From Bipolaris cookei (taxonomy: Eukaryota; Ascomycota; Dothideomycetes; Pleosporales; Pleosporaceae), in assembly GCA_002286855.1 (NCBI GenBank), contig NRSV01000006.1:124001-188000 (forward strand): a DNA stretch of 64,000 nucleotides, in the 5' to 3' direction. Under the pieces are notes generated by a model. That model had not been told where the DNA came from, made no database searches, and worked only from the letters and a program-made list of their open reading frames with translations. Both the position numbers and the translations under genes were made by a program. Below, one piece after another: positions 34,765 to 46,745 of this stretch; positions within the stretch are counted from its first letter, which is position 1; each line of letters starts with the position of its first letter.

Positions 34765-36276
34765 GAATTAGTTCGGCTTGTCGATGGTTTTGGTGGAATT
34801 CGTAGATTTATAGTATTTGCACAACCTCGGCGGGCAAAGCGATGAAGGAGACTCGTTCAAAAATGCAGGATCCCTGTGAGTACGTTGGTATTGGAACGTT
34901 GAACAGAGCATATGGTCGTTCTTCCTGAGGGAACATCGAAGATCATATATGCCAATAGCCAAGGCAATGAGGGAGACCCTGCTGGCGGCTTTTCACCGCC
35001 AAAATACGTCCGATACCATCTCTTGAAAGTCCTCTCGGTGATGACCCAGCCCCCCTGACCAGGTCTCATTCGTCGATGGAAGCAATAGGTGGGCACTAGA
35101 TCCGGGGTTTCTATATCGAGTTCAAACCGATGATGCGAATGACGTCCTTGGCTGATCTTGAAACGGGAAAAATTCAGAAGAAGCACTGTTGTAGCATGGG
35201 TAATGCTGTAAAAGGAGCATGCATTACCTGGTCGATCACGTGAGGAACGCGGGATGAGATCTGCTGTAAGATAGCCAAGACGTTTGCAAGGTTGGTCGGG
35301 TCGGGCAAATTGTGGTACTGGAAGACCTTTACGAGGCATGGGCAGTTGCGTGCGGCTGTAGCGCGAACCAGGGTCTTTACAGTTGGCAGTAACAACGTTC
35401 AAGTTCTGTGTACGTGTAATGGAACACCCCTGTTGTACGAGTTCTTGGCAAGCCAGCCTTGTTTCTACATACGCGCAAAAGCAAAACTACCAGCATGTTG
35501 CCACCAGAGGCGCGCCGAGATGGGCCGATAATGACGAGCCCATAGACGCGTGTACTTCCAGCCTTGAAAAGCTGCAATGGTGGCTGAATGTTGAAAAACG
35601 ACGGACCTTGTTGAAGCCGAAGAGCCGCTGGCGGAAAGCAGGGCATGCATCAGACTGAGATGCTGGTAGAAGCCTAGTGATTCAAGAATTTGGCGAGAAT
35701 GAGCGAATGATTCGTCGCTAATCGTCGAGCAAACATAGTATCGGAGTAAAACGACTAGCGGTTAAGTACGGACTGTGAAGATTTGCTTTATCCGGAAGCA
35801 AATCTAGGGGTCCCTGATAAGCTTATGTAGTGAAACACCGGGGATTCGATCTCTCTCCGCATAACGCGCGCCTACCAGCCACCAGGCATTGTACCGATAT
35901 GCTCGATCAAACTTGGTTCCGATATCGCCGAGAGTGTAGAACGCATAACAGAAGGTTTGTAAGGACAGATCTGACCAGCAAGGATGTGTTCTGTTGTCCA
36001 TATAGTGAGCCGACGTCAGCCTCCATTGAGCGTCCTTCCGTCCTGCCACATCATATACGCATTTGGAGGAAGACCCCGGCTTATATAGTAGACGTTTACT
36101 GCCTTTTTTAAGCTGTAAAGAGGAGCAAAGCTGAGAATGCAAAGTGAAATGACAAGGAAGGAAAAGCTGACTGAAGCTAGAAGCTCGAAAAAGGTGTTTA
36201 TTTTATTTCGTCATAGGGTCATCAAAACGCATGGGTTGTCCCGGCGAAATGTGCTTTGGCGACGACGGATACGTAT
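34765..36276. other. Intergenic; unresolved possible coding remnants on minus strand
   Basis: 1.5 kb between the aquaporin start and the ATPase inhibitor stop. On the minus strand, several stretches between about 35650 and 34860 have protein-like composition in different frames, including an Arg/Ser/Ala-rich start at 35649 and a later frame around 35400-34860. I could not join them with convincing splice sites or assign a family. This may be a lineage-specific gene, a decayed gene, or noncoding. Confidence 0.3.
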
Positions 36277-36805
36277 TTACTTCTGCTCCCCTTGGCCGGA
36301 GGCCTCGGCCTCTTTGATGACTTGGTCGCTATATCACAGTCAGTCTGGTTGTACTTGTAGCCGGAAGTCATTGGCGTCACTGACATGTGCTTGTCCAGCT
36401 CGTCCATGTGCTCCCTCTGCTGCTTGAGCTTCGCCTTGATTCCCAGAAGCCTGTGTACCGTCAGCAATACGTTCTGGGATATCTATAAGTACCCTGTATA
36501 TGATGCGATGCGCGCATAATATCGTCTGGGGTACTGAAGTGGGCGTACTTGGCCTTCTCTTCTTGACGAATGTAGAGCTCCTCGGCAGCAGCCTCACGCT
36601 TGGTGAAGGCGTCGCTATCAACAAAGTTAGTATGTACTCAATTGCCAGTAGTTGAGACTGGGAAGCCTGCTTACCCGCCAGCAGTTCCTGTAGGTCTCGA
36701 TGAGCCAGAGCCGGTAGCTCCCTCAGCCAAGCGCAGAGCGGATGAGGAGAAGTAGCGGGGAGCGGCGATTGAGCGTGCGCTCTTGATAATGGATGTACGA
36801 AGCAT
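36277..36805 (-). CDS. INH1: Mitochondrial F1F0-ATPase inhibitor (IATP family)
   Basis: A small matrix protein that blocks ATP hydrolysis by F1-ATPase when the membrane potential falls. Four exons: 36805-36675, 36614-36549, 36450-36385 and 36328-36277; introns are 60, 98 and 56 nt, and phases agree to give 104 residues. Residues 1-27 form a mitochondrial presequence (MLRTSIIKSARSIAAPRYFSS). A Gly/Ser/Thr-rich linker leads to the inhibitory core DAFTKREAAAEELYIRQEE (about 45-63), the conserved minimal inhibitory segment. A C-terminal coiled coil follows (KLKQQREHMDELDKHIDQVIKEAEA). The splice junctions fall within the helix. Yeast Inh1 is similar in layout though shorter at the N-terminus. Confidence 0.95.
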
Positions 36806-38275
36806 TGTGTAGAATTTGTGCAGAGAGCAGGGGATTGAGGGATTGGAAGGTCTTGGTGTGGTCTTATGCAATTGAGTGTTGAGGTGGAGTGATCACAACC
36901 GATGCCTGGGAGCTTGGACGTTGCGTCATTGGTCGACGGAGTCACGTGACGCGATCACCATGGTGGCTCAAGCCAGGCCAGATGCCCACTTGGACCCTGA
37001 TGCAGTGCAAACTGGGCACGCCTGATGAGGCCGCAGTGAAAACTCAAAGTGACTGCTGACTGCACATGCAATGGCGTTACGGTATGGTTTCGACAGCATT
37101 CTGGTATTGCATTTTCTGCGCGAGTCCTGGATCTACAGCCAAAAACAAGTGCCATGGGGAGCGAGATGGGTGCGGCTGCATGCACAGCAACCACACGGGC
37201 ATGGACTCAGCTCAATGGTCCAAAACAAGTAATGGACACACGGTTGGGCCACGGTAGTCATGGCGCTCAATGGGCTCCCAGAGCCCATGCATGCCTCATC
37301 GAGGCAACAAAGGGCGATGCCCAAGGCCTCGCGGCAAAGTCAAGTCCTTGTACTTAGTAGCTGTCATCCAAGGCGTGTCCGGTGGGGCAGCCAGCATCTG
37401 TATGTATGTACACACTCACATAGTACATGTACATACACATGGGCGTCTGGAATGCAGTCCGAGGGAGCCTTCAGCCTCACTGGTCTAAGGAGCACACACG
37501 GGCAGACGCTAGGCAGACAATGGCCCTTCTGGCGGTGACTGGCTCTGTTCGCCTGTCAAAAGGCAAAGGTCGCGCTTGTTCTGGGCCGTGTGAAACGACC
37601 AAGGACGGGCAGGCGTGATCGACGCCAAGCCTAGTCGGGTTCTCTCACCCTCCAAACTCCCCTCCTCTGATAACTCAACCCCAAGCCGCCCTTGACCACA
37701 ACTCCTTCATCTTGTTTTCTCGTCCTCACCACATCGCCGTCTTCTGTAACCCACGCTTCTGCAAACCTACCCCCTCTCCACATCTACTTTTCTCTTCGTA
37801 AGTCAGTCACCGCATTTCGTCACGTACCCCCCAAAAGCCGTAGACGGCTGCAATTTGCGCCCTTTGCCGCAACATCGACAACAACGACAACGCCACCCGT
37901 GCCCCCTATGACACTCACTCGTCCAAACCGCCTCCACCCACACTCGCCATGGTCATTGTCGCGGCGGTGTGCTTCGGCGCTCTCTTCGGGGGGCCGTGAG
38001 TGAGAGCTTGAGCCGCCCCTCTTTGCGCCCACCGCTGTTAGGTGCAAAGGCTACGCAAGCAATTGCACGCAGCTCCACTTGCCGCATCCTCCGGACCCTT
38101 TACCACAGCACACCAAGCACCCAACAGCGACAATATTAGGGCAGTTTTTCTTCATCATGGCAATAGCGCACACTGAGCGTCTTGCCGCTCAACAACTGCG
38201 ATAGCAGCCGATTGCGCTCTATTCGCGCTCTACACCAGTCCACTTCAGCTAACAGCCATGCACGCAGACTTCACA
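36806..38275. promoter_or_regulatory. Divergent upstream region, INH1 / 14-3-3
   Basis: 1.47 kb between two divergent start codons with no coding signal. The 600 bases before the 14-3-3 start are pyrimidine- and CA-rich, consistent with a promoter and a long 5' leader of a strongly expressed gene. Confidence 0.45.
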
Positions 38276-39283
<1,008 letters not shown>

Positions 39284-40086
39284 AGTCGAAAACATGATAT
39301 CAGATGCAAAAACGGCAGGGGCTAATGGTACGGTGTATCACGGTAAGAGTCAATGGTGTCTTAATCATCATTTTCTGGTGGCATCAAGGGTATATCCTAG
39401 CGTGCTCCAGGCCGGGTGCGCTTTGTTAGACTCTGAATTTCCATCCTGTCCATACTTCATGCACCCAAGGCTCTTTCCATTGTTCTGTCCACTCCCACCA
39501 GTATGCCTCATACACGGTCACGTCTTGTATGTTCCTCAACGTTCATGGTTGCCCCGGTCTAAGACTTAGATGTTGACGTCAACGTTCATTTTTTGGCATG
39601 GTCAGAGAGTGTAGTAGATGCTCATTCTGGTTCTGCGATTCCCCACAAATCCCCTCAGAAGGCTTATAATTCAAGACTATTTGCTTCTTTTCAGAGACTG
39701 TCCATGGACACATGACCAGGAATGACGTGTTGTCTATTGCAAAGTGAAGTACTGACTTGTAGAATGATGTGAGGTCTGGAATGAGATGGATAGGGATTGC
39801 TAGGCACGTGGGGTTAGAAATAGTGAGTGATGAGTACTGAGGATGTGACATGTTGCTTAGTATGATTAGTGCGTATCTATAAACAGGTGGATGGACAGGC
39901 CCGGCTGAGAGATGCATCGAGCGGCAAGTGAAAGAACAGTCACACACTCAAAATTTGAATCATGTATACGAAACTGGAATGCTCATATCTCTGAACAAGA
40001 AAAAAATCGCGGCCTTGGTTTGTATTTAGATGTACATAGTTTCCTACCCCACTTTCTTTTCACTCGCATCCAATTTCCCATCTACT
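39284..40086. other. Convergent intergenic region
   Basis: 3' flanks of the 14-3-3 gene and of the SDH4 gene on the other strand. No gene or repeat of note. Confidence 0.5.
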
Positions 40087-40799
40087 CTACGCGTGCCACA
40101 GCCTGGCCACAGCCTCGGTGATGCCAACATCGTTAGTCTCGAAGGAGTAGAGGGCGATACCAAGAGTGACGGTTCCGATGCGGAGAGCCCACATGGCGAG
40201 GTTGCGAACGAGGGGCACTCGGTTCTTAGGGAAGTAGTCGATGATGGATGCCCTGGACTCATTAGCTGACGATTACTTCCTAGTAGGACTAGATTTGAAC
40301 ATACTCGAAGCCAATGTGCGAGTGTACAACCAAGAGAGCGCAGAGAATCGAGTCAGTGAGTGGGTTTAGCGATCCAGCAGCAAAGGGCGCAATGGTTAAG
40401 GGAATCAGACCAGCGGAGACGATCCTATGCCACTGTTAGTTTGTAGTCCTACATCACATGATGCAAGAGTTGCAATCCTCCTCTTGTAGCTCTTCAAGCA
40501 TACCTCTCGAAACTCCAGTGGTAGCTGCCATGGGCATAGTCTGGCTCGGGTACAGGCACAGGGTCGTTGGTGGTTCCGACAATCTTCTGGGGCAGCGGGG
40601 GCAGGATCTGGTTGCGCTGGGTGGCGTGGAAAGCGGCTACGCGCGTGGACTGGGGAATGACTGAGCGTTGGAAAGCTGGACGAAGTTGGTGGGCGAGCGG
40701 GCGGTTGATGGTGGAGCTGGCCGTCGACAGCATGCGGTGCGCTGCTTGGGGCTTGGTGCAAGCTTGCCTGAGGAGGCTGGGGCGCATAAAGGAAGCCAT
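40087..40799 (-). CDS. SDH4: Succinate dehydrogenase membrane anchor subunit (CybS)
   Basis: The small cytochrome b anchor of complex II in the inner mitochondrial membrane. Three exons: 40799-40504, 40424-40305 and 40252-40087; introns are 79 and 52 nt and phases agree, giving 193 residues. The N-terminal 60 residues are a presequence rich in Arg, Ser, Gln and Ala. The conserved 'GSYHWSFERIVSAGLIPLT' block starts the first membrane helix and carries the Ser and Arg near the ubiquinone site. 'HSHIGFE' in the second helix contains the haem-b ligand histidine, and it is followed by 'IIDYFPKNR'. A third helix lies near the C-terminus. It shares a 296-bp divergent promoter with the MPP-beta gene. 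Confidence 0.94.
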
Positions 40800-41095
40800 T
40801 GCAGTGGTTGGAGAGGGGCAGCTGGCAGGGAGCAGATACAGTGGGAGTGGGAGGTCGCAAGACGATATCTCGGGACGGTCGAACAGATGTTGACGACAAT
40901 GCCTCGGATGAGCGATGCTGACGTCCCTGCGGCGCTCATTGGCCAGCGGCGGGAATCGGGAAGTCCCGTGACAGCAGATTTCGAACGTCAATCAACCTCA
41001 CCTAGGGCCAAGAAGTTGCAGCTTCGACGAATCTCAAACCCAACCCCCCATCACCGCCCCATCTCCATTCCTCCCCTGCACAGCGAGCAGACGCA
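40800..41095. promoter_or_regulatory. Bidirectional promoter of SDH4 and MPP-beta genes
   Basis: 296 bases separate two divergent mitochondrial-protein genes. An inverted CCAAT box (ATTGG) lies at 40938-40942, near the middle, and a TGACGT word lies about 20 bases before it (40918-40923). CCAAT is the site of the HAP/CBC complex, which controls respiratory genes in fungi; a role here is inference. Confidence 0.5.
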
Positions 41096-42784
41096 ATGGC
41101 TTCCCGGCGGCTCGCACTCAACCTGCAGCAGAGCATGCGCTCTCGCTCCGCCATCAACGCCGTCAAGTCATCGAGACAGTCGCCTTTGACACGAGGCCTG
41201 GCCACGCCCATTTCCTACGGCGCAAAGACCGAGTCGACCACGCTCAAGAATGGCTTCACGGTATGCCGCAAACCCTGCCAACTCGCAGGACTGCAATTGA
41301 CCCCAGTGTGCAGATTGCTACCGAGCACTCCCCGTGGGCCCAGACCTCCACCGTCGGTGTGTGGATCGACGCAGGAAGCCGCGCAGAGACGGATAAGACC
41401 AATGGAACTGCACACTTCTTGGAGCATCTTGCTTTCAAGGTACGGATACGTGGATGCGCTGCCGGCCACCAATGGCAGTGCGGGGCGACAGGACGCTGAT
41501 GTATAGACAAATAGGGCACCCAGAAGCGTACGCAGCAGCAATTGGAGCTCGAGATCGAGAACATGGGCGGACACTTGAACGCTTACACCTCGGTACGTTG
41601 CGCCTGATGGGGGACGCATCTGGACGCCGCATATTGATGACGTGACAGCGCGAAAACACCGTCTACTACGCCAAGGCTTTCAACAACGATGTCCCCGCCG
41701 CCGTCGACATTCTCTCTGACATCCTCCAAAACTCCAAGCTCGAGCCCGCCGCCATTGAGCGCGAGCGTGATGTCATTCTCCGCGAGCAGGAAGAGGTGGA
41801 CAAGCAGCTCGAGGAGGTTGTTTTCGACCACCTCCACGCCACCGCTTTCCAGGGCCAGCCCCTCGGCCGCACCATCCTCGGACCCAAGGAGAACATCCAG
41901 AGCATTCAGCGCGCCGATCTTGAGAACTACATCAAGACCAACTACACTGCTGACCGCATGGTCCTTGTCGGTGCTGGTGGCATTCCCCACGAGCAGCTCG
42001 TCGACCTTGCCGAGAAGTACTTTGCCAACCTGCCCTCCGAGCCCCAGGACTACTCTGCCAAGTCTCTTGCCGCTGAGCAGAAGCAGAAGCCTGACTTTGT
42101 TGGATCCGAGGTTCGTCTCCGTGATGACACCATGGGTACCGCCAACATTGCCATTGCCGTTGAGGGTGTGAGCTGGAGCGACCCCGACTACTTCACTGCG
42201 CTTGTCACACAGGCTATTGTTGGCAACTGGGACCGCGCCATGGGTACCTCTGACTACCTTGGTAGCAAGCTCAGCAACTTTGTCTCCCAACATGCTTTGG
42301 CCAACAGCTTCATGAGCTTCTCCACCAGCTACTCTGACACTGGGTATGTTGCTGAATAAGTTTTTTTGGAAGAATAATGCTAACACATCATAGTCTCTGG
42401 GGTATCTACCTCAACAGCTCCAACCTGACCCAGCTTGACGACCTTGTCCACTTCACCCTCCGCGAGTGGACTCGCCTTTCCATGAACGTCAGCTCCGCCG
42501 AGGTCGAGCGCGCCAAGGCCCAGCTCAAGGCCTCCATCCTTCTTGCTCTTGACGGCACCACGGCCGTTGCCGAGGATATTGGTCGCCAGATTGTCACTAC
42601 CGGCCGCCGGTTATCACCGGAGGAGGTTGAGCGCGTTGTTGGTCGCATCACAGAGAAGGACGTGATGCAATTTGCCCGCAACAGGCTATGGGACAAGGAT
42701 ATTGCCATTTCTGCCGTCGGGCAGATTGAGGGTCTTTTGGACTACAACCGTATCAGGAACGACATGAGTAGGATGCTTTCATAA
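41096..42784 (+). CDS. MAS1: Mitochondrial processing peptidase beta subunit
   Basis: The catalytic zinc subunit of MPP, which removes presequences from imported proteins; in filamentous fungi the same protein is also core protein 1 of complex III. Five exons: 41096-41260, 41314-41439, 41515-41592, 41649-42343 and 42394-42784. Introns are 50-75 nt and phases agree, giving 484 residues. A presequence occupies about 1-37 (Arg/Ser-rich, ending near RGLATP). The inverted zinc motif His-Phe-Leu-Glu-His is at 89-93, with the distal Glu expected in the 'ERDVILREQEEVDKQ' segment about 75 residues later. The C-terminal M16 domain is complete and ends 'YNRIRNDMSRML'. A CTAACACATCATAG acceptor precedes the last exon. 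Confidence 0.96.
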
Positions 42785-45700
42785 GCATGTGTAAGTAGAG
42801 GAGAAAGTAAGGGGAGTGTGTGTGTGTCGGTGTAGAGTTATAGAGTTGGCAGCTGTGAGCGTTTTTCTCCGAACAGCATGCGAGACCTGTATTTTGTGTA
42901 CACTTATGTCGAATTTGACAAAGAAGATTTTAATATTTGTCTCTTGTGGGTGATTGTCATTGTGAGTGTCTTTGTGGTGAGTGTTGTATTAGTTGTGTAA
43001 GGGGATGTGGATGTATCATGGGATGTTTGTAGCAGTTTGATAGAGTGAGAAGGGAAAGGTGTAAGCATGGTCTGTTAGGCAATAGATCAGTTTTTTTCTC
43101 CCAAATGTCTAAGCAATATGCATGAAGTGTGCTAGTGCTAGAGAGGGAGGTGAGGTGAAACTTCCCAAGTCAGATCCAGTACCTCACTTTGAATAAGAAA
43201 AAGAGAAGTTCACTGTGTAAACTACTTTGTACATGACAAAGAAGATACGAAGAATGTTAAATTCATGATTTTATTCTTAGGACAGATGTTTCTACTTATA
43301 TGATTACATTGTACTCTTGAGCATCTTCTATGTTCTATTCTTCCCTTAGTTATTCTCTTTCTCCCCCCTCCCCCCTCTTTTTTTTTGATAAACACTGCTT
43401 CTGGTGGTCTGTACTATTCACCATCACATCAACAAGATGTATCACGTTAACTTGCTTAAGAAAGGGAGAGAGAAGCAATTATATTAAATGCGTAAGTCTA
43501 TTACATTCATCCCATCCGACATGACTTGAAAATTTCATACATGCAATGTAACTACGCAGCAGTCTTTGTAGAAACGAGCAGTTACTCTCCTAGTACAAAG
43601 ATGTCACCGCCGCCGCCGCCCCCCTCCCCCCTTTTTTTTAGTGCGTATTTCATATCCATCTACAAAACACCATGTCCATTTTCTTTTTTTTTTTCGTTGA
43701 GGAAAAGATATGGCTTTTCTTTATCAGTACATATGAAAACCTCGACTAAAGGTTCGTCGCTTGCGACTAAGTAAAGAGATATCTAGACGTGGTTAAAAAG
43801 TAAACAACAACGCATCTCTCACCTGAATGCTGAAAACGAAGACGGTAGTATCTAACATACCTATTCATTTCTCTTCAGTAACACTCCTAGTTCATTTCCA
43901 TCCTTCCTAGATGTAAACCATTCCATCCCATCCCATCCCTCATCTCCACCTTCATGCTTATCTCGATTCATCATCAACCTCACACACCCTTGCCTTTCTC
44001 CCCTGTGGAATACATACATCATCACTTTGACGATCTCACCCCAAGCCGCAATACATGCCCGAAAGGAGCGTTAGCGGGAGGGGTAAAGAGTAAGTAAATG
44101 TAAGTAAGGGGAGGGGCTAAGGGTGAGACTAAACCGGGTATCCGGCACAGAAGATGATGGGCTTGCAGATCGTTTTTTTCGGGTGTGTGAGAAGGGGGAG
44201 GGCTTACGCACAGTTTTGTATGGAAAGGTTACGAATATATAAAAATGATAGATGGAGAGAAGCGGATTTATTTTATTTACTTATTTTTTTTGGGAGCGAG
44301 TGAGGGACGGAGAAAAGGTAGATAGGTTGGAATATGTAGGAAAGAAGCATGATGAGAGGAGGAAGAAGAAGAAGAAGAAGAAGAAGAAGAAGAACAACAA
44401 GTACATACCATCGCTGACGTCCGAATCATCAGATGCGAGAGAGAGAGAGAGAGATGGATGGATGGATACTTACTACTAAGCCTTTTCAACTTCCCCAAAG
44501 CGTGTGTAGTATACTACAAAGAACCGCCATCGCATACGTGCGCATTACACCAACAAACCCATATTACAAGCCCTCCATAGTGCACGTAGAACAAGCAAGG
44601 TGATTAGTCCTAGTCCCCGGAAATAACCCTTTTACCCCCCCCCTCCCCCCCTTCCCCATCATCTCCCAACATCCCGTATCCCAAAGCTTGTTCAAGCTTG
44701 TTCATCACACACTCTCTTATGTTTATCCTGTCCCCCACCCCTCCCCCTCTGACACACGCTATACCCATGGTCCTCATCACATATGAGACCGCAGATCTCC
44801 CTCCAAACAAACAGCGTAATCTGCCAACAGTGGGTCTCCCTTTTGCCGATTACTTTATAAAAAGTATGATATTCATGCCCAATTTGCAAAGAGATATGTT
44901 GCACGGACCACCAGAGAAACGGGAGAGATGTGGGCTACTATGGAACTTTATTTGCTATGAAGCTATGAAGTTTGATTTTTTTCCTTCTCTTCAAATCGCA
45001 TCGGTGTGTGTGTGTGTGTATAAGCGATTGAAAATAAAAATAAGATAGGATATTAATAACGACGATGTCGTGATGAAAAAAAAGCGTACCGTTCGGGAAA
45101 ACAATCGGGAGCTGTTCGAATTCAAGAGATAACGTGAGAAGGGTTACTTGCCCCTACTATAATAACAAACAATAATTGAGATGATATAGTAAACGAATAT
45201 ATACATAAGGGGGGACACGTGGACAATGTACATACATACCAATACCCTGGAATGTTGATACTAACTTATGCAAACAAGAAAATTGCTTAGGTGAATATGT
45301 GATTTATTCCAATCTGCCCAAAAGTTGTGCAAGCAAAAAAAATAAGCTCATGTCAAAACAAAAACAAGGTTTTCCTTGGCTTCTCCTCTGCGGGAAAGAA
45401 AGCCTTGACCTAAACGCCCCTTCCCTTCTCCAGTAAATATAGTTTGCCTAACCAATGAATATTCTCTCTCTCGCCATCTTAGCATGCTTGTAAGCCCCCC
45501 GGGGTTGAAGGCTTGATCTCTAAAAAGAAAGCATCTTCTTCCCGTTGGAGCATTAGAAAAAAAAGAAACAGTGCGCATGTCATGTGAGATATGCTCCATC
45601 TGTGGGATAGAATCGAATTACCGGAAAAGCAAAAAAGAAAAACAACTCCCAAAAACACCGCGAATTTGGTCATGACGCAACAAAAAGTTGTTAAAAATCA

Positions 45701-46160
45701 AAAAGTGTCAGCCAGCAATTGCAAGACCCAAATATAACGGGAGCAATTGTGCCGTGGTATATGCGCAGAAAAAAAATCAAGTTGAGTGACAAAGCAGCAA
45801 ACCAAGCAAGGGCTCAATCGAGATTATTGTCGTAAGGTGGTAAGACAGAAGCTGTAGGCTGAATGGAAAATTGGAACGATGATGACGATGATGATAAACG
45901 CCGGTTCCCAGGCCTGTACCGCTATGCAGATGCTCGTAAACGCGGTCAACATGTGAGTGTCGTATGTATTGGAAGGATAGATGAATGGATGTGCGTGGGT
46001 GTGGTCATGGTGGTCAGTATGTTAGACAGTAGACCATCATGATTGTGTTGTAGTGAGGGTTGGATAGGCGCGTGGAGTCCATGATGAGTCGAGGATTGGG
46101 AGGGAGGCCGACACAGTAGAGGCTCACAGGGCGCGTGTGAGTATGGACGAGCTCTGATTG
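42785..46160. other. 3.4 kb convergent gene-free region
   Basis: The interval lies between the 3' ends of the MPP-beta and SCOC-like genes. It is relatively AT-rich, with T-runs, A-runs, a (GAA)n tract, GA and GGAT repeats near 44438-44467, and pyrimidine-rich stretches. No reading frame resembles a protein. This is unusually long for the space between two convergent housekeeping genes. Confidence 0.5.
44361..44393. repeat. (GAA)n microsatellite
   Basis: About eleven GAA units on the + strand. Confidence 0.9.
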
Positions 46161-46745
46161 TTATTTGATGGGCTTGCCCTTGCCCTTGACCTTTGTGGCC
46201 TTCCCAGCGCCGGCGGAGGTGAGCTTGCTCGTTTGCATGAGCTCGCCAATATATCTGGCGTGGGTCAGTACAGCGCCAAATCGTGGGCGAGGAAGCAGCA
46301 ACATACGATTGCAGGAACTTGTTGCCGCCCTCAAGCTTTTCGTGTTCGCTCTTGACAACTTCAACGCGGTCGACAATTTCCATGAGACTAGCTTGCAGGG
46401 CTTTTGCTTGTCTGGCGAGGACGGGTTAGCCGATGGCGGCGGATAGAGGGAGGAGGAGGAGGAGGAGGAGGAGGAGGAGAGGAGAAGGACTCACTCTATG
46501 AGGGCCTGTCGAGCATCCTGACCCATTTTTTCAATTTCCTCACTGCTGCGGCGCGGGCTCATTGTGCGCGCATCACCGTCGTCGTACTCTTCCTCCTCTT
46601 CCTTCATTTCGACATTGGGGCTGTCGCGGGGTATTATGATGGTGCCGCTCGACTTTCTGCTGCCGAGACGGGGCCTGGGCTGGAGGGTGGGGTCGGCAGC
46701 CACATCCTTTTCGCTGACGGACGAGTTTGACGACGAGGTTGACAT
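46161..46745 (-). CDS. Short coiled-coil protein, SCOC/Slo1-like
   Basis: Three exons: 46745-46495, 46411-46307 and 46254-46161; introns are 83 and 52 nt and phases agree, giving 149 residues. The first 75 residues are Ser-rich and acidic (disordered). A single coiled coil at about 72-118 contains the block 'ALQASLMEIVDRVEVVKSE' then 'KLEGGNKFLQSYIGELM', which matches human SCOC (VDAVKEENLKLKSENQVLGQYIENLM) in register. The tail is Lys/Gly-rich (KVKGKGKPIK). SCOC binds the Arl1 GTPase at the Golgi and takes part in autophagy regulation; the same role here is inference. The first intron contains a long GGA/TCC repeat. Confidence 0.82.
46448..46482. repeat. (GGA)n tract inside an intron
   Basis: About eleven GGA/AGG units lie within intron 1 of the SCOC-like gene, so the transcript carries a (UCC)n run between donor and branch site. 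Confidence 0.85.

Noticed and set aside
35836..35884. Second tRNA-like stretch on the minus strand (TGGCTGGTAGG and ATCGAATCC).
   Set aside because: Box spacing is short and the bases flanking the T-loop (GAGAG and CCCCG) do not pair, so no cloverleaf forms.
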